Assembly (NCBI RefSeq): GCF_001202035.1
Contig: NZ_LGHT01000042.1
Span: forward strand, 87,391-151,390
From: Pseudorhodobacter wandonensis
GTDB lineage: Bacteria > Pseudomonadota > Alphaproteobacteria > Rhodobacterales > Rhodobacteraceae
DNA length: 64,000 bases
Direction of reading: 5' to 3'
Part shown: positions 54,311 through 64,000 of the stretch, piece by piece
Position numbering within the stretch: the first letter of the stretch is position 1
Layout: each line of letters opens with the position of its first letter
Translations under genes and position numbers: made by a program
Notes under the pieces: generated by a model
Database searches by the model: none
Seen by the model: the letters and a program-made list of their open reading frames with translations, nothing else
Told to the model about the DNA's origin: nothing

Positions 54311-54877
54311 TCAAGCCTCCACAGTTTCAGCAGGGGCTTCCGACTTGGTGCCCAGAATCTCGGCCACTTTCTTGCCGCGACGCTGCGCAACCTGACGTGG
54401 GCTGGTTTCTTGCTTCAAGCCATCAATGGTCGCACGGATCATGTTGTAAGGGTTCTGCGATCCGATGGATTTCGCCACCACGTCCTGCAGGCCCAACATT
54501 TCAAACACAGCACGCATCGGACCACCGGCAATGATACCAGTACCTGGTACAGCGGTACGCATAACCACTTTACCGGCGCCATGACGGCCTTCCATGTCGT
54601 GGTGAAGCGTGCGACTGTCTTTCAACGGCACACGGATCATCTGACGCTTGGCCTGCTCGGTTGCCTTACGAATGGCCTCCGGCACTTCCTTGGCTTTACC
54701 TTTGCCAAAACCGACGCGGCCTTTTTGGTCGCCAACAACCACAAGGGCTGCGAAACCAAAGCGCTTACCGCCTTTTACAGTTTTGGAAACACGGTTGATC
54801 GCGACTAGGCGATCTGCGAATTCCGGGGTCTCTTCGCGGCCACCGCGATTGTCCCGACGGTTATCTTCTCTTGCCAT
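54311..54877 (-). CDS. rpsE: 30S ribosomal protein S5
   Basis: A 188-residue S5 with N-terminal Arg/Asp-rich extension ([14 protein letters not shown]), the double-stranded RNA-binding fold ([18 protein letters not shown]) and [15 protein letters not shown]. Involved in decoding fidelity. It ends 2 bases before rpmD. Confidence 0.98.
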   Translation of the reverse strand: MAREDNRRDNRGGREETPEFADRLVAINRVSKTVKGGKRFGFAALVVVGDQKGRVGFGKGKAKEVPEAIRKATEQAKRQMIRVPLKDSRTLHHDMEGRHGAGKVVMRTAVPGTGIIAGGPMRAVFEMLGLQDVVAKSIGSQNPYNMIRATIDGLKQETSPRQVAQRRGKKVAEILGTKSEAPAETVEA

Positions 54878-54952
54878 TAGGCATTCCTCGTATAGTGCGC
54901 GGAGCCCGCGCCATATGAACCAATCCTGGTGGGCATTGCCCCCGGATCATCG

Positions 54953-54972
54953 GGGTGGCGCGAACGCCACCC
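54953..54972 (-). other. Intercistronic hairpin between rplR and rpsE
   Basis: Perfect 8-bp stem GGGTGGCG / CGCCACCC, 7 bases after the rplR stop, without a T run. Confidence 0.65.
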
Positions 54973-54979
54973 GCTGATT

Positions 54980-55339
54980 TTAGAACTTCAGGCCACCTTC
55001 ACGGGCAGCCTCGGCCAAAGCCTTGATCTTACCGTGAAACAGGAAGCCGCCACGGTCAAAGTAACATACTTCGACCCCAGCCTTTTTCGCCCGCTCGGCA
55101 ATCGTCGCACCAACTTTCGTCGCCGCTTCGACGTTGTTCTTGCCTACGAAGCCAAGACCCTTTTCGAGGGTCGAAGCCGCAGCCAAAGTAACGCCGTTTA
55201 CGTCGTCGATCAGCTGGACGCTGATGTTCTTGCTGGACCGATGAACTGACAAGCGCGCACGCCCGTTTGCCATCGCCTTGAGTTTGTTCCGTACGCGCAA
55301 GCGGCGCTTGAGGAACAGCTGTCGTTTTGTGTTCGCCAT
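54980..55339 (-). CDS. rplR: 50S ribosomal protein L18
   Basis: A 119-residue L18, which binds 5S r[21 protein letters not shown] and the C-terminal [18 protein letters not shown] are typical. It follows rplF by 11 bases; the gap to rpsE contains a hairpin. Confidence 0.98.
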   Translation of the reverse strand: MANTKRQLFLKRRLRVRNKLKAMANGRARLSVHRSSKNISVQLIDDVNGVTLAAASTLEKGLGFVGKNNVEAATKVGATIAERAKKAGVEVCYFDRGGFLFHGKIKALAEAAREGGLKF

Positions 55340-55350
55340 TTCTACGCCCC

Positions 55351-55884
55351 TTACTTCTTCTTGCCTTCTTTGCGGAATACGAATTCACCCTTGTAGCGGA
55401 TGCCTTTGCCTTTATAGGGCTCAGGCTTGCGCCATTCACGGATGTTCGCAGCGACTTGGCCAACCAACTGTTGGTCCATGCCTTCCACAACGATTTCTGT
55501 TTGCTTCGGAGCCGTGACAGTCACGCCTTCCGGAACGTCGAAGTTGACTTCGTGGCTATAGCCAAGCGACAGCTTCAGAACATTGCCGGCCATCGCAGCA
55601 CGATAACCAACACCCTGAATCTCAAGCTCTTTCTTGAAGCCTGTGGTCACACCAGTCACCAGGTTTTCAACCTGGGAACGGGTCATACCCCACTGCTGAC
55701 GTGCACGCTTGGACGTACCGCGCGGCTTAACCGTCACAGCGTTGTCTTCAATCGTAATTGTCACGTCGTCTGTTGCTGTGAAGGAACGGGTCCCTTTCGG
55801 GCCTTTCACTTCAACTGTCTGGCCGGACAAGGTTGCCGAAACACCCTTTACCAGTTCGACCGGTTTTTTACCAATACGAGACAT
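55351..55884 (-). CDS. rplF: 50S ribosomal protein L6
   Basis: A 177-residue L6 starting [15 protein letters not shown], with the C-terminal signature [15 protein letters not shown]. Start at 55884; the frame open further upstream overlaps rpsH and is not used. L6 sits near the factor-binding site of the 50S. Confidence 0.98.
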   Translation of the reverse strand: MSRIGKKPVELVKGVSATLSGQTVEVKGPKGTRSFTATDDVTITIEDNAVTVKPRGTSKRARQQWGMTRSQVENLVTGVTTGFKKELEIQGVGYRAAMAGNVLKLSLGYSHEVNFDVPEGVTVTAPKQTEIVVEGMDQQLVGQVAANIREWRKPEPYKGKGIRYKGEFVFRKEGKKK

Positions 55885-55894
55885 CTTGCCCTCC

Positions 55895-56293
55895 TTAGAA
55901 CACGGTGCAGAGCACTTCGCCACCAACATTGGCGGAACGTGCAGCTGCATCGGACATGACGCCTTTCGGCGTGGAGACAATTGAAACACCAAGGCCGTTA
56001 CGAACCGAAGGAATGTCCTTCGATGCCATATAAACCCGGCGCCCCGGCTTAGACACACGCTTCAAGTCACGAATGACCGGCGTGCCTTCAAAGTATTTCA
56101 GGCTGATTGTGATTTCGCCCTGACCGTCAGCGGTCTCAGCTTTTTCATAACCACGGATGTAGCCTTCAGAGGCCAACACATCCAGAACCCATGCGCGCAG
56201 CTTGGAAGCAGGCGTCTTAACGGTCGATTTGCCACGCATCTGCGCATTGCGAATACGTGTCAGCATATCGCCGATAGGATCGTTCATCATCAT
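55895..56293 (-). CDS. rpsH: 30S ribosomal protein S8
   Basis: A 132-residue S8 ([34 protein letters not shown]). Three consecutive ATG codons follow AAGGAGG; the first (56293) has the best spacing of 7. In E. coli, S8 is the translational repressor of the spc operon; whether this holds here is unknown. Confidence 0.98.
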   Translation of the reverse strand: MMMNDPIGDMLTRIRNAQMRGKSTVKTPASKLRAWVLDVLASEGYIRGYEKAETADGQGEITISLKYFEGTPVIRDLKRVSKPGRRVYMASKDIPSVRNGLGVSIVSTPKGVMSDAAARSANVGGEVLCTVF

Positions 56294-56305
56294 CGTGAGA
56301 CCTCC

Positions 56306-56611
56306 TTACCAGCTGGATTTAACCATGCCGGGGATCTGGCCGAACGAGGCCAAATCACGCAGCATGATGCGCGAAAGTTTAAGCTTGCGATAATACGCAT
56401 GCGGACGACCCGTCAATTGGCAGCGGTTGTGCATGCGCACAGCCGAACCGTTGCGGGGCAGCGATGCCAATTTTAAAGTCGCTTTAAAGCGCTCTTCGAC
56501 TGGCAGCTCTTGGTTGTAGATCACCGCTTTCAACGCAGCGCGCTTGGAAGCATCACGTGCCACCAGCTTTGCGCGTTTCACTTCGCGGTTTACCATGGAT
56601 TTCTTAGCCAT
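56306..56611 (-). CDS. rpsN: 30S ribosomal protein S14
   Basis: A 101-residue long-form S14 ([35 protein letters not shown]) lacking the CxxC zinc motifs of the short form, as is normal for proteobacteria. Confidence 0.98.
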   Translation of the reverse strand: MAKKSMVNREVKRAKLVARDASKRAALKAVIYNQELPVEERFKATLKLASLPRNGSAVRMHNRCQLTGRPHAYYRKLKLSRIMLRDLASFGQIPGMVKSSW

Positions 56612-56628
56612 ATCTCTAGTCCTCCCGC

Positions 56629-57189
56629 TTACGCTGTGAAGGGCATGTTGAAATTCTTCAACAGTGCCTTCGCTTCCGCGTCGGTTTTCGCGGTGGTGCA
56701 GATGATGATGTCCATACCCAGAACTTCGTCCACTTGGTCGAAGTTGATTTCCGGGAACACGATCTGTTCTTTCAGACCCATGGCGTAGTTGCCACGGCCG
56801 TCGAACGAGGTCGGCTTCACACCGCGGAAGTCGCGCACGCGCGGCAGAGCGATGGTGATCAGACGATCAAGGAATTCGTACATTTTGTCGCCGCGCAAAG
56901 TCACTTTGCAGCCAAGCGGCATTTCTTCACGCACGCGGAAACCAGCGATGGATTTCTTTGCATGGGTGACAACAGCCTTTTGACCAGCGATCTGGGTCAG
57001 CTCTTCAGCTGCCTTTTTCACTTTTTTGGTGTCTTTTACAGCTTCGCCAACGCCCATGTTGATCACGATCTTATCAAGACGCGGGATCATCATGTCGTTT
57101 TTATAGCCGAATTCGGTTTTCAAGGCAGCGCGAACGGTGTCCTTGTAAACGCCCTTCAGACGCGGGGTATAGTTTGCTTGGTCGAGCAT
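56629..57189 (-). CDS. rplE: 50S ribosomal protein L5
   Basis: A 186-residue L5, binding 5S rRNA and forming a bridge to the 30S ([37 protein letters not shown]). ATG overlaps the rplX stop. Confidence 0.98.
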   Translation of the reverse strand: MLDQANYTPRLKGVYKDTVRAALKTEFGYKNDMMIPRLDKIVINMGVGEAVKDTKKVKKAAEELTQIAGQKAVVTHAKKSIAGFRVREEMPLGCKVTLRGDKMYEFLDRLITIALPRVRDFRGVKPTSFDGRGNYAMGLKEQIVFPEINFDQVDEVLGMDIIICTTAKTDAEAKALLKNFNMPFTA

Positions 57190-57494
57190 CAGATTGCATC
57201 CCCCGTGGTCTTGGCAAAACGCACTTTCTTGTCGCCTTCCATACGGAAACCAACGCGGGTTGCTTTGCCCTTGGCATCCAGCAATGCAAGGTTCGACAAC
57301 TGGATCGGCATCGCTTTGGAAACGCGGCCGCCCTGGTTGCCCTGGCTTTGCTTGGTGTGACGGATGGCCATGTTGATGCCATCCACAACAGCTTTACCAG
57401 CCTCAGGGTTCACAGACGAAATCTCGCCCTCTTTACCCTTGTCTTTGCCGGTCAGCACGACGACTTTGTCGCCTTTTTTAAGTTTCGCAGCCAT
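57189..57494 (-). CDS. rplX: 50S ribosomal protein L24
   Basis: A 101-residue L24 with a KOW motif ([19 protein letters not shown]) at the N terminus. An assembly initiator of the 50S. It overlaps both rplN and rplE by single ATGA junctions. Confidence 0.98.
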   Translation of the reverse strand: MAAKLKKGDKVVVLTGKDKGKEGEISSVNPEAGKAVVDGINMAIRHTKQSQGNQGGRVSKAMPIQLSNLALLDAKGKATRVGFRMEGDKKVRFAKTTGDAI

Positions 57495-57862
57495 CAGAGC
57501 ACCTCCGGAGCCAGCGAGATGATTTTCATGAAGTTCTTCGCGCGAAGTTCACGTACCACTGGCCCGAAAATACGGGTGCCAACGGGCTCACCTTGGTTGT
57601 TCAAAATGACTGCAGCGTTGCGGTCAAAGCGAATGGAAGTGCCGTCTTCACGGCGGACTTCTTTGGCGGTACGAACGACGACGGCTTTACGCACGTCACC
57701 TTTCTTAACACGACCGCGCGGAATGGCTTCTTTCACCGACACTACAATAATGTCGCCGACCGAAGCATACCGACGGTGCGAACCGCCCAGAACCTTAATG
57801 CACTGAACACGGCGAGCGCCGCTGTTGTCAGCAACATCCAGGTTGGTCTGCATCTGGATCAT
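57494..57862 (-). CDS. rplN: 50S ribosomal protein L14
   Basis: A 122-residue L14 ([39 protein letters not shown]), the full family length. A 67-base gap separates it from rpsQ. Confidence 0.98.
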   Translation of the reverse strand: MIQMQTNLDVADNSGARRVQCIKVLGGSHRRYASVGDIIVVSVKEAIPRGRVKKGDVRKAVVVRTAKEVRREDGTSIRFDRNAAVILNNQGEPVGTRIFGPVVRELRAKNFMKIISLAPEVL

Positions 57863-57929
57863 TTGGTTTCTCCCGACCTTTGGGGCTCATCCCCAGGGTT
57901 TCGTAAATGGGCTTTGGGTGGCAGAACGC

Positions 57930-58163
57930 TTACGCGTCCAGAACCACCGTCCAGCGTTTCGTTTTCGAAATTGGCGCACACTCTTCAATACGAACAGTAT
58001 CACCAACCTTGAATTGGTTGTTTGCGTCGTGCGCCCGGTACTTCTTGGACTTACGAACGGTCTTGTGGAACAGCGGGTGCTTAAAGCGACGCTCAACCGA
58101 TACAGTGATTGTCTGGTTGTTCTGGTCGCCGGTTACGGTGCCTTGCAGGATGCGTTTTGGCAT
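57930..58163 (-). CDS. rpsQ: 30S ribosomal protein S17
   Basis: A 77-residue S17 ([34 protein letters not shown]), an OB-fold protein binding 16S helix 11. It begins 13 bases after the rpmC stop. Confidence 0.98.
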   Translation of the reverse strand: MPKRILQGTVTGDQNNQTITVSVERRFKHPLFHKTVRKSKKYRAHDANNQFKVGDTVRIEECAPISKTKRWTVVLDA

Positions 58164-58176
58164 AATTCAGGCCCCC

Positions 58177-58383
58177 TTAGTTCGCTGCGGCGGCTTCAGC
58201 CGCCTTTTGGTTCAATACCGTCATGATACGTGCAACGTCACGACGGACGGCACGCATACGCGCGGTGTTTTCAAGCTGGCCAGTGGCCTGCTGAAAACGC
58301 AGGTTGAATGCTTCTTTCTTCAACGCGACCAAGCTGTCACGCAGCTGGTCAGGCGTTTTCGCCTTTAGTTCAGTGGCGTTCAT
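58177..58383 (-). CDS. rpmC: 50S ribosomal protein L29
   Basis: A 68-residue two-helix L29 ([37 protein letters not shown]), located at the tunnel exit. A 243-base gap with a terminator separates it from rplP, so it may have its own promoter there. Confidence 0.97.
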   Translation of the reverse strand: MNATELKAKTPDQLRDSLVALKKEAFNLRFQQATGQLENTARMRAVRRDVARIMTVLNQKAAEAAAAN

Positions 58384-58454
58384 GCGCCGTTCCTTTTCTA
58401 CATCACCGGAGGGCCCGTTAGGGTTACCCTTTGCCCAGTGGAGTCAATGACAAA

Positions 58455-58484
58455 CCAACGAATCCGGTCGCCCAGATTCGTTGG
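58455..58484. other. Inverted repeat in the rplP-rpmC gap
   Basis: Perfect 10-bp arms CCAACGAATC / GATTCGTTGG around a 10-base loop, between the terminator at 58566 and rpmC. It could be an operator or leader structure for the downstream part of the operon. Confidence 0.55.
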
Positions 58485-58565
58485 ATGGGTCCGTATAGGG
58501 GGATGCCACCCGAAGGGCAAGACCCAAGTTCAGATAGTTCGTCCTTGCCTGCTTAGCCGCGAAAC

Positions 58566-58595
58566 CAAAAGGCCCCGCTGTTTCCAGCGGGGCCT
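58566..58595 (-). terminator. Terminator-like hairpin after rplP inside the super-operon
   Basis: Perfect 10-bp stem GGCCCCGCTG / CAGCGGGGCC with a 4-base loop and TTTT on the - strand, about 30 bases after the rplP stop. Confidence 0.85.
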
Positions 58596-58626
58596 CATGT
58601 CTAGGGTGTGCTTCAGCGCACCCTGC

Positions 58627-59040
58627 TTACCAATCTTCGCGCTGAACGACGCGGGTCAGGACTGGAAGCTTCATCGCGCCAAGGCGCAGGGCCTCGCGTG
58701 CAATCACTTCCGAGACGCCGTCGATTTCAAACATGACGCGGCCAGGCTTAACCTTGGCTGCCCAATAATCGACAGAACCTTTACCTTTACCCATCCGCAC
58801 TTCGGTCGGCTTGGACGATACTGGAACATCCGGGAAAATACGGATCCAAACACGGCCTTGACGCTTCATGTGGCGGGTGATCGCACGACGAGCAGCTTCG
58901 ATCTGACGTGCAGTTACACGCTCTGGCTCGGTTGCTTTCAGGCCAAAGGTACCGAAGTTCAACAGAAAGCCGCCTTTGGCCTCGCCGCTGATCTTGCCTT
59001 TGAACTGTTTGCGGAACTTAGTCCGTTTAGGTTGCAGCAT
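58627..59040 (-). CDS. rplP: 50S ribosomal protein L16
   Basis: A 137-residue L16 ([35 protein letters not shown]), near the peptidyl transferase centre. Unusually it is followed not by rpmC at once but by a terminator and 243-base spacer. Confidence 0.98.
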   Translation of the reverse strand: MLQPKRTKFRKQFKGKISGEAKGGFLLNFGTFGLKATEPERVTARQIEAARRAITRHMKRQGRVWIRIFPDVPVSSKPTEVRMGKGKGSVDYWAAKVKPGRVMFEIDGVSEVIAREALRLGAMKLPVLTRVVQREDW

Positions 59041-59052
59041 TGTTTTGCTCCC

Positions 59053-59763
59053 TTACGTGCGTTCGCGGCGCGGTTGACGCGGAACAGCGCCTTCCTGTGC
59101 CTCGGCGTGACGACGATCATGCGCTTGTGGATCATGTTCAAGAATTTCGCCTTTAAAGATCCAAACCTTAACACCGATGATACCATAAGCAGTGGTTGCT
59201 TCGTGGTGTGCATAGTCGATGTCAGCCCGCAGCGTGTGCAATGGAACGCGGCCTTCACGGTACCATTCGGTACGCGCGATTTCAGCGCCACCCAGACGGC
59301 CAGCCACGTTCACACGGATGCCCAAGGCCCCCATGCGCATCGCGTTCTGAACGCCACGCTTCATGGCACGACGGAAAGATACCCGGCGCTCCATTTGCTG
59401 TGCAATCGATTCAGCAACCAGTTTGGCATCCATCTCCGGCTTGCGGATCTCAACGATGTTGAGGTGCAATTCAGAGTCGGTGAACACGGTCAGCTTCTTG
59501 CGAAGCGTCTCGATGTCAGCGCCTTTTTTGCCAATGATAACGCCCGGACGTGCGGTGTGAATGGTCACACGGCACTTTTTGTGCGGACGTTCGATGATAA
59601 CTTTCGAAACGCCAGCCTGCATGCATTCTTTGTGAATGAACTCGCGCATGCGCAGATCTTCCAGCAACAGGTTGCCGTAATCTTTGCTTTCCGCGAACCA
59701 GCGGCTGTCCCAGGTACGGTTAACCTGGAGGCGCATACCGATCGGATTGACCTTCTGACCCAT
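59053..59763 (-). CDS. rpsC: 30S ribosomal protein S3
   Basis: A 236-residue S3 with the KH domain ([17 protein letters not shown]) and the C-terminal domain ([28 protein letters not shown]), lining the mRNA entry. The tail is Arg/Glu-rich. ATG overlaps rplV end. Confidence 0.98.
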   Translation of the reverse strand: MGQKVNPIGMRLQVNRTWDSRWFAESKDYGNLLLEDLRMREFIHKECMQAGVSKVIIERPHKKCRVTIHTARPGVIIGKKGADIETLRKKLTVFTDSELHLNIVEIRKPEMDAKLVAESIAQQMERRVSFRRAMKRGVQNAMRMGALGIRVNVAGRLGGAEIARTEWYREGRVPLHTLRADIDYAHHEATTAYGIIGVKVWIFKGEILEHDPQAHDRRHAEAQEGAVPRQPRRERT

Positions 59764-60143
59764 TATGCGGACTCCCCTTTTTGACGTACCAAAATCGTCA
59801 GCTGGCTGAACGGCTTCATGATCTTGCCGAAACGACCACGTGCGCGCGGACGCCCACGCTTCAACGTCAAGTTCTTACCGCAATATGCTTCAGCAACGAT
59901 CAGCTCATCCACGTCAAGACCGTGGTTGTTTTCAGCGTTGGCGATAGCCGACTGCAGACACTTTTTCACGTCCTGAGCGATACGCTTTTTCGAGAAGGTG
60001 AGGTCGGCCAGAGCCTTGTCAACTTTCTTGCCGCGGATCAGACCAGCAACGAGGTTAAGCTTTTGCGGCGAGGTGCGAAGCATTTTGGCCAGAGCCATTG
60101 CTTCGTTGTCGGCCACGCGGCGCGGATTTTTTGCCTTGCCCAT
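59763..60143 (-). CDS. rplV: 50S ribosomal protein L22
   Basis: A 126-residue L22 ([22 protein letters not shown]) whose beta hairpin (around [12 protein letters not shown]) lines the exit tunnel near the macrolide site. No abnormal hairpin insertion is seen. Confidence 0.98.
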   Translation of the reverse strand: MGKAKNPRRVADNEAMALAKMLRTSPQKLNLVAGLIRGKKVDKALADLTFSKKRIAQDVKKCLQSAIANAENNHGLDVDELIVAEAYCGKNLTLKRGRPRARGRFGKIMKPFSQLTILVRQKGESA

Positions 60144-60146
60144 GAC

Positions 60147-60425
60147 TTATTTCCTCTTAGCTTTTTTGTCGGCTGCGTGACCGTAGTAGGTCCGCGTTGG
60201 CGAATATTCACCAAACTTCTGGCCGATCATTTCTTCGGTCACGCTTACAGGAACGTGCTTTTTACCATTGTAGACGCCGAACGTCAGACCGACGAACTGC
60301 GGCAGAATGGTCGAACGACGCGACCAGATCTTGATCACTTCGTTTTTGCCAGCTTCGCGTGACTTCTCGGCCTTTTTCAGGACGTAGCCATCAACGAACG
60401 GGCCTTTCCAGATTGAACGTGCCAT
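60147..60425 (-). CDS. rpsS: 30S ribosomal protein S19
   Basis: A 92-residue S19 ([37 protein letters not shown]), partner of S13 in the 30S head. Spaced by 3 bases from rplB and rplV. Confidence 0.98.
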   Translation of the reverse strand: MARSIWKGPFVDGYVLKKAEKSREAGKNEVIKIWSRRSTILPQFVGLTFGVYNGKKHVPVSVTEEMIGQKFGEYSPTRTYYGHAADKKAKRK

Positions 60426-60428
60426 GGA

Positions 60429-61268
60429 TTAGCGGCCCTTCTTCTTGGCGTGACGCGACCGCAAGATGTACTTGTCGGTGGTCTTGTTCGAACGGGTGCG
60501 GTTGCCCTTGGTGCCTTTGCCCCATGGAGTAACCGGGTGACGACCGCCCGAGGTACGGCCTTCGCCGCCGCCATGTGGGTGATCGATTGGGTTCATTGCC
60601 ACACCGCGAACGGTTGGGCGGATGCCCTTGTGACGCATACGACCCGCTTTACCAAAGTTCTGGTTCGAGTGGTCAGCGTTGGAAACGGCACCAACCGTCG
60701 CCATGCATTCCTGACGGACCAGACGCAATTCGCCCGAAGACAAACGGATCTGGGCATAACCACCGTCACGGCCCACGAACTGCGCATATGTACCAGCTGC
60801 ACGAGCGATCTGACCGCCCTTACCTGGTTTCATTTCGACGTTGTGAACGATCGTACCGATTGGCATGCCCGAAAACGGCATTGCGTTGCCCGGCTTAACG
60901 TCTGTTTTAGCGCCAGCAATGATGCTATCGCCAACAGCCAAACGCTGAGGAGCGAGGATGTAGTTAAGTGTACCATCCTCATATTTCACCAATGCGATGA
61001 ACGCAGTACGGTTGGGGTCATACTCGATCCGCTCAACCACCGCCGCCATGTCGCGCTTGGTGCGTTTGAAATCTACGATACGGTAAAGGCGCTTTGCCCC
61101 ACCGCCGTGGTGCCACATTGTAACACGTCCGGTGTTGTTCCGGCCACCCGACTTGGTCAAACCCTCAGTAAGGGCTTTGACCGGACGGCCTTTCCACAGC
61201 TCCGAACGGTCGATCAGAACCAACCCGCGTTGGCCAGGCGTCGTCGGTTTGTACGACTTGAGTGCCAT
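60429..61268 (-). CDS. rplB: 50S ribosomal protein L2
   Basis: A 279-residue L2 ([20 protein letters not shown]; the C-terminal [13 protein letters not shown] region carries the conserved His near the peptidyl transferase centre). A 290-base gap with hairpins lies upstream, between it and rplW, wider than usual. Confidence 0.98.
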   Translation of the reverse strand: MALKSYKPTTPGQRGLVLIDRSELWKGRPVKALTEGLTKSGGRNNTGRVTMWHHGGGAKRLYRIVDFKRTKRDMAAVVERIEYDPNRTAFIALVKYEDGTLNYILAPQRLAVGDSIIAGAKTDVKPGNAMPFSGMPIGTIVHNVEMKPGKGGQIARAAGTYAQFVGRDGGYAQIRLSSGELRLVRQECMATVGAVSNADHSNQNFGKAGRMRHKGIRPTVRGVAMNPIDHPHGGGEGRTSGGRHPVTPWGKGTKGNRTRSNKTTDKYILRSRHAKKKGR

Positions 61269-61558
61269 GCTCTCTGTCTTCCGTTAGCTTGGGGGTCTGT
61301 TGATACAGACCCGGATTATAGGGCCCCGAAGGTCCCCGAAAACAATATCAAAGGCCCCGGAGCGAATCCGAGGCCGTTTGACATGGGGCGTCTTAGGTCA
61401 AAACCCCCGCCGCGTCCAGTGCCACTACTGCATTTAGGCAAAGTTTTCATGACAATTGCTGGCAGCCCCTTGCCACAAGGACGCGTGCAGCCCAGCCATG
61501 CCAAAAGGCCCCAGCTTTTGCAGGGGCCTTTCGTTACTTTCAAAGCACGAATGCTAGA
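61269..61558 (-). other. Gap between rplW and rplB with two hairpins
   Basis: About 290 bases without a convincing gene. It holds the terminator at 61503-61531 and a second hairpin GGCC-CGGA / TCCG-GGCC (61353-61375). A 75-codon frame is present but has no ribosome binding site or resemblance. A promoter for rplB onwards may lie here. Confidence 0.6.
61503..61531 (-). terminator. Terminator-like hairpin after rplW inside the super-operon
   Basis: Stem GGCCCC-GC / GC-GGGGCC with a TTTT loop and T run on the - strand, about 28 bases after the rplW stop. Confidence 0.8.
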
Positions 61559-61855
61559 TCAAAGACCGGTCGACACGTCGATCGTGTTGCCTTCTTCAAG
61601 CGTCACATAGGCTTTTTTCTTGTCGGAACGAACGCCTGGGCGCCCTTTGAACCGCTTTACCTTGCCTTTGGTGATGGTCGTGTTCACGGCCTTCACTTTG
61701 ACGCCAAAGACAGCTTCAACAGCTTCTTTGATCATTGGCTTGGTTGCGTCCATCGCCACTTGGAAAACAACGGCATTGGCTTCAGAAGCCATCGTTGCTT
61801 TTTCAGTGATGATCGGCTTGCGGATCACATCGTAATGGTTTGGTTTCACGCTCAT
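61559..61855 (-). CDS. rplW: 50S ribosomal protein L23
   Basis: A 98-residue L23 ([37 protein letters not shown]), the docking site for SRP and trigger factor at the tunnel exit. The ATG overlaps the rplD stop. Confidence 0.98.
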   Translation of the reverse strand: MSVKPNHYDVIRKPIITEKATMASEANAVVFQVAMDATKPMIKEAVEAVFGVKVKAVNTTITKGKVKRFKGRPGVRSDKKKAYVTLEEGNTIDVSTGL

Positions 61856-62472
61856 TTGAAACGAGCCTCCAGTGCTTCGATACCTGCTTTGGTGATGACC
61901 AACTGGTCACGCTTCAGGATATCATAGACGTTTGCACCCATGCTTGGCAGAACATCAACAGTTTCAATGTTGCGTGCTGCAAGCGCGAAGTTACCGTCAA
62001 TTTCGGCACCGTCGATGATCAGAACACGCTTCCAACCCAATTCCTTGACCATTTTGGCAAGGGAAGAGGTCTTGGCATCTGCCATCGTTGCTGCGTCCAG
62101 AATGATCAGCTCACCCGCTTTGGCTTTGGCCGAAAGCGCGTGACGCAAACCAAGCGCACGGAACTTCTTGGGCAGATCATGCGCATGGCTGCGCGGTGTC
62201 GGACCCTTGTAGATACCACCGTGACGGAAGATCGGCGCGCCTTTGTCACCGTGACGTGCGCCACCGGTGCCTTTTTGGCGGTAAATCTTCTTGGTCGAGT
62301 AACTTACGTCCGAACGACCCAGCGTCGAGTGTGTACCAGCTTGGGCTTTCGCCCGCTGCCAGCGCACAACACGGTGCAAGATGTCGGCGCGTGGCTCAAG
62401 ACCAAACAGCGCATCATTCAGATCGATGGAACCGGCTTTGCCGCCGTCCAGCTTGATGACATCAGCCTTCAT
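61852..62472 (-). CDS. rplD: 50S ribosomal protein L4
   Basis: A 206-residue L4 ([16 protein letters not shown]; the tunnel loop [22 protein letters not shown]). Start 62472 has GGAGG 8 bases upstream and overlaps the rplC end by 11 bases. In E. coli, L4 represses the S10 operon; not testable here. Confidence 0.97.
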   Translation of the reverse strand: MKADVIKLDGGKAGSIDLNDALFGLEPRADILHRVVRWQRAKAQAGTHSTLGRSDVSYSTKKIYRQKGTGGARHGDKGAPIFRHGGIYKGPTPRSHAHDLPKKFRALGLRHALSAKAKAGELIILDAATMADAKTSSLAKMVKELGWKRVLIIDGAEIDGNFALAARNIETVDVLPSMGANVYDILKRDQLVITKAGIEALEARFK

Positions 62473-63304
62473 TGTTGTCGCCTCCTTCAGCTGGAGCATC
62501 CGTTGCTGCTGCTGCTTCCGCTGCTTCTTCGGCTGCTGCCGCTTCTGCTGCCAAAGCTGCTGCGCGTGCTGCTTCTTCTTCCGCTGCCGCTGCTGCTGCC
62601 GCTTCAGCCGCAGCTTTCGCTACTGCTGCTGCCGAACGCAATGCCGCCGGGAAGATCGCGTTCTCGGAAACGGCTTTCTTTACCGCGTCCTTGATCGTGA
62701 CCCAACCACCTTTGGAACCGGGCACAGCGCCCCGAACCATGATGATCCCACGGTCGCTATCAGTTTTGATAACTTGCAGGTTTTGCGTGGTAATACGTGC
62801 CGAACCCATATGGCCCGCCATTTTCTTACCTTTGAAAACCTTGCCCGGATCCTGACACTGGCCGGTCGAACCGTGCGAACGGTGCGAAACCGACACACCG
62901 TGAGACGCCCGAAGACCCCCAAAGTTGTGACGCTTCATCGCACCTTGGAAACCTTTACCGATCGAGGTACCGGAAACATCAACATACTGACCCTCAAAAT
63001 AGTGGTCAGCGATGATCTCTTCGCCCACGTCCAGCATGCAGTCCGGTGTGACGCGGAATTCAGCAATTTTACGCTTCGGCTCAACGTTCGCCTTGGCAAA
63101 ATGGCCGCGCATCGCAGCAGTGGTCCGCTTGGCTTTGGCCAAACCAGCACCCAATTGAACGGCGGTATAACCGTCACGTTCAGCCGTACGCTGCGCCACA
63201 ACCTGCAGGTTGTCGAGTTGAAGAACGGTCACAGGAATCTGCTTGCCGTCTTCGAGGAACAGCCGGGTCATTCCCAGCTTCTTTGCAATAACGCCAGAGC
63301 GCAT
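62462..63304 (-). CDS. rplC: 50S ribosomal protein L3 with long Ala/Glu-rich C-terminal tail
   Basis: A 280-residue L3, about 70 residues longer than the E. coli protein. The core (1 to about 225) is normal: [15 protein letters not shown], the peptidyl-transferase loop with [21 protein letters not shown], which includes the Gln that PrmB methylates. The extra 55 or so residues are an Ala/Glu tail with a few Arg/Lys, ending [13 protein letters not shown], predicted as a long charged helix. GCT/GCN triplet repeats encode it. Similar tails occur in related Rhodobacterales; function unknown. The end overlaps rplD. Confidence 0.97.
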   Translation of the reverse strand: MRSGVIAKKLGMTRLFLEDGKQIPVTVLQLDNLQVVAQRTAERDGYTAVQLGAGLAKAKRTTAAMRGHFAKANVEPKRKIAEFRVTPDCMLDVGEEIIADHYFEGQYVDVSGTSIGKGFQGAMKRHNFGGLRASHGVSVSHRSHGSTGQCQDPGKVFKGKKMAGHMGSARITTQNLQVIKTDSDRGIIMVRGAVPGSKGGWVTIKDAVKKAVSENAIFPAALRSAAAVAKAAAEAAAAAAAEEEAARAAALAAEAAAAEEAAEAAAATDAPAEGGDNNEG

Positions 63305-63319
63305 AATCTGATGCCCCCC

Positions 63320-63628
63320 TTATACTTTGATTTCGACGTCAACACCGGCAGCGAGGTCGAGCTTCATCAGCGCGTCCACGGTCTGGGGTGTTGGATCGAC
63401 GATATCGAGAAGACGCTTATGCGTACGGATTTCCCACTGGTCACGCGACTTTTTGTCGATGTGCGGACCACGGAGAACCGTGAATTTCTCAATTTTGTTT
63501 GGCAGCGGAATCGGACCGCGCACGGTGGCGCCAGTACGTTTCGCGGTGTTTACGATTTCCTGTGTGGACGCATCCAACACCCGGTAATCGAAGGCTTTCA
63601 GCCTGATACGGATCGTTTGACTTGACAT
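63320..63628 (-). CDS. rpsJ: 30S ribosomal protein S10
   Basis: A 102-residue S10 ([38 protein letters not shown]), also known as NusE in antitermination. Fifteen bases before rplC. An imperfect 9-bp hairpin (around 63663-63690) separates it from tuf. Confidence 0.98.
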   Translation of the reverse strand: MSSQTIRIRLKAFDYRVLDASTQEIVNTAKRTGATVRGPIPLPNKIEKFTVLRGPHIDKKSRDQWEIRTHKRLLDIVDPTPQTVDALMKLDLAAGVDVEIKV

Positions 63629-63707
63629 AGTTATGTGCCCTTTAGGCTTGGCGGGAAATCAGGCCCGATGTTTCGCAACACCGGGCCCGACCCCTCTGCC
63701 AGTATAA

Positions 63708-64000
63708 TTAAGCGATAATTTTCGATACCACGCCAGCGCCGACGGTACGGCCGCCTTCACGGATGGCGAAGCGCAGTTTTTCTTCCATAGCGATTGGGGC
63801 GATCAGTTCAACGTTGAACTTCAGGTTGTCGCCCGGCATCACCATTTCGGTGCCTTCCGGCAGCTCTACGGTGCCCGTCACGTCGGTCGTGCGGAAGTAG
63901 AACTGTGGACGGTAGTTCGCAAAGAATGGCGTGTGACGGCCACCTTCTTCTTTGGTCAGAATATAGGCTTCTGCTTCAAACTTGGTGTGCGGCTTAACCG
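63708..64000 (-). CDS. tuf: Elongation factor Tu, C-terminal part (runs off the window)
   Basis: The last 96 or so codons of EF-Tu, ending [20 protein letters not shown] and stop. Domain 3 motifs such as [19 protein letters not shown] are visible. The 5' part lies beyond position 64000. tuf immediately before rpsJ is the normal str-S10 junction. Confidence 0.97.
   Translation of the reverse strand, partial: VKPHTKFEAEAYILTKEEGGRHTPFFANYRPQFYFRTTDVTGTVELPEGTEMVMPGDNLKFNVELIAPIAMEEKLRFAIREGGRTVGAGVVSKIIA

Noticed and set aside
58438..59784. 448-codon frame antisense to rplP and rpsC
   Set aside because: Shadow of the ribosomal genes; spans two genuine genes and the terminator between them.
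61316..61543. 75-codon leftward frame in the rplW-rplB gap
   Set aside because: It contains part of the terminator hairpin and has no ribosome binding site or recognisable domain.
60450..61610. 386-codon frame antisense to rplB
   Set aside because: Shadow of rplB plus the intergenic gap.
62381..63625. 414-codon frame antisense to rplC and rpsJ
   Set aside because: The Cys/Arg-rich start is merely the complement of the L3 Ala-repeat tail.

Overview
The window comes from an alphaproteobacterial chromosome, most likely Rhodobacterales (Roseobacter/Rhodobacter group). The signs are a PhyR-NepR-EcfG general stress locus, a bztABCD-type amino-acid transporter, the order rpmH-rnpA-yidD-yidC-MOSC-engB-argB, a DUF1636 protein behind a cobalamin riboswitch, an ATP12 chaperone gene and an L3 protein with a long Ala/Glu tail. 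Taxonomy is inferred from gene content only. No CRISPR array, insertion sequence, prophage or rRNA operon was seen; there is one tRNA gene.

Layout. 0-7.5 kb: Crp/Fnr regulator, a degenerate receiver protein, then the general stress response locus. phyR (-) faces nepR-ecfG-histidine kinase-phospholipase D (+) across a palindromic EcfG-type promoter, and EcfG-type promoters also precede a DUF1328 gene and, more weakly, a PRC-barrel gene. 7.8-11.4 kb (-): a textbook cobalamin riboswitch leading DUF1636, ATPase, binding protein and permease of a B12-type ABC importer. 11.6-13.2 kb: secreted peptidoglycan-binding protein, cold-shock protein, TerB-like protein. 13.4-24.5 kb: an unusual envelope-directed cluster with two secreted caspase-like proteases, a PPC-like secreted protein, a trypsin/PDZ protease, a two-component system, a patatin-like lipoprotein and a chymotrypsin-fold zymogen. 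24.8-28.7 kb (-): tRNA-Arg(ACG), a histidine kinase, an FAD disulfide oxidoreductase and a TVP38/TMEM64 protein. 28.9-37.9 kb: rpmH to argB housekeeping genes plus a c-di-GMP phosphodiesterase-like protein, an SDR, a ferredoxin and a SixA-like phosphatase. 38-42.5 kb (-): bztABCD. 42.7-47.6 kb (-): ATP12 chaperone, RluC-type synthase, CrcB, RarA and an HtrA protease. 47.8-64 kb (-): the merged tuf/S10/spc/alpha ribosomal super-operon from the end of tuf to rplQ.

Most noteworthy: (1) the double-caspase/zymogen/patatin/two-component cluster, in which the zymogen has an Arg-VIGG activation site but a Thr at the specificity position usually Asp in trypsin. This fits activation in trans by an Arg/Lys-specific caspase-like neighbour. 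(2) A foreign-looking AT-rich gene (53292-54032) lies antisense inside the spc operon between rpmD and rplO. (3) The palindromic two-way EcfG promoter. (4) Repeated intercistronic hairpins and terminators that punctuate the ribosomal super-operon.
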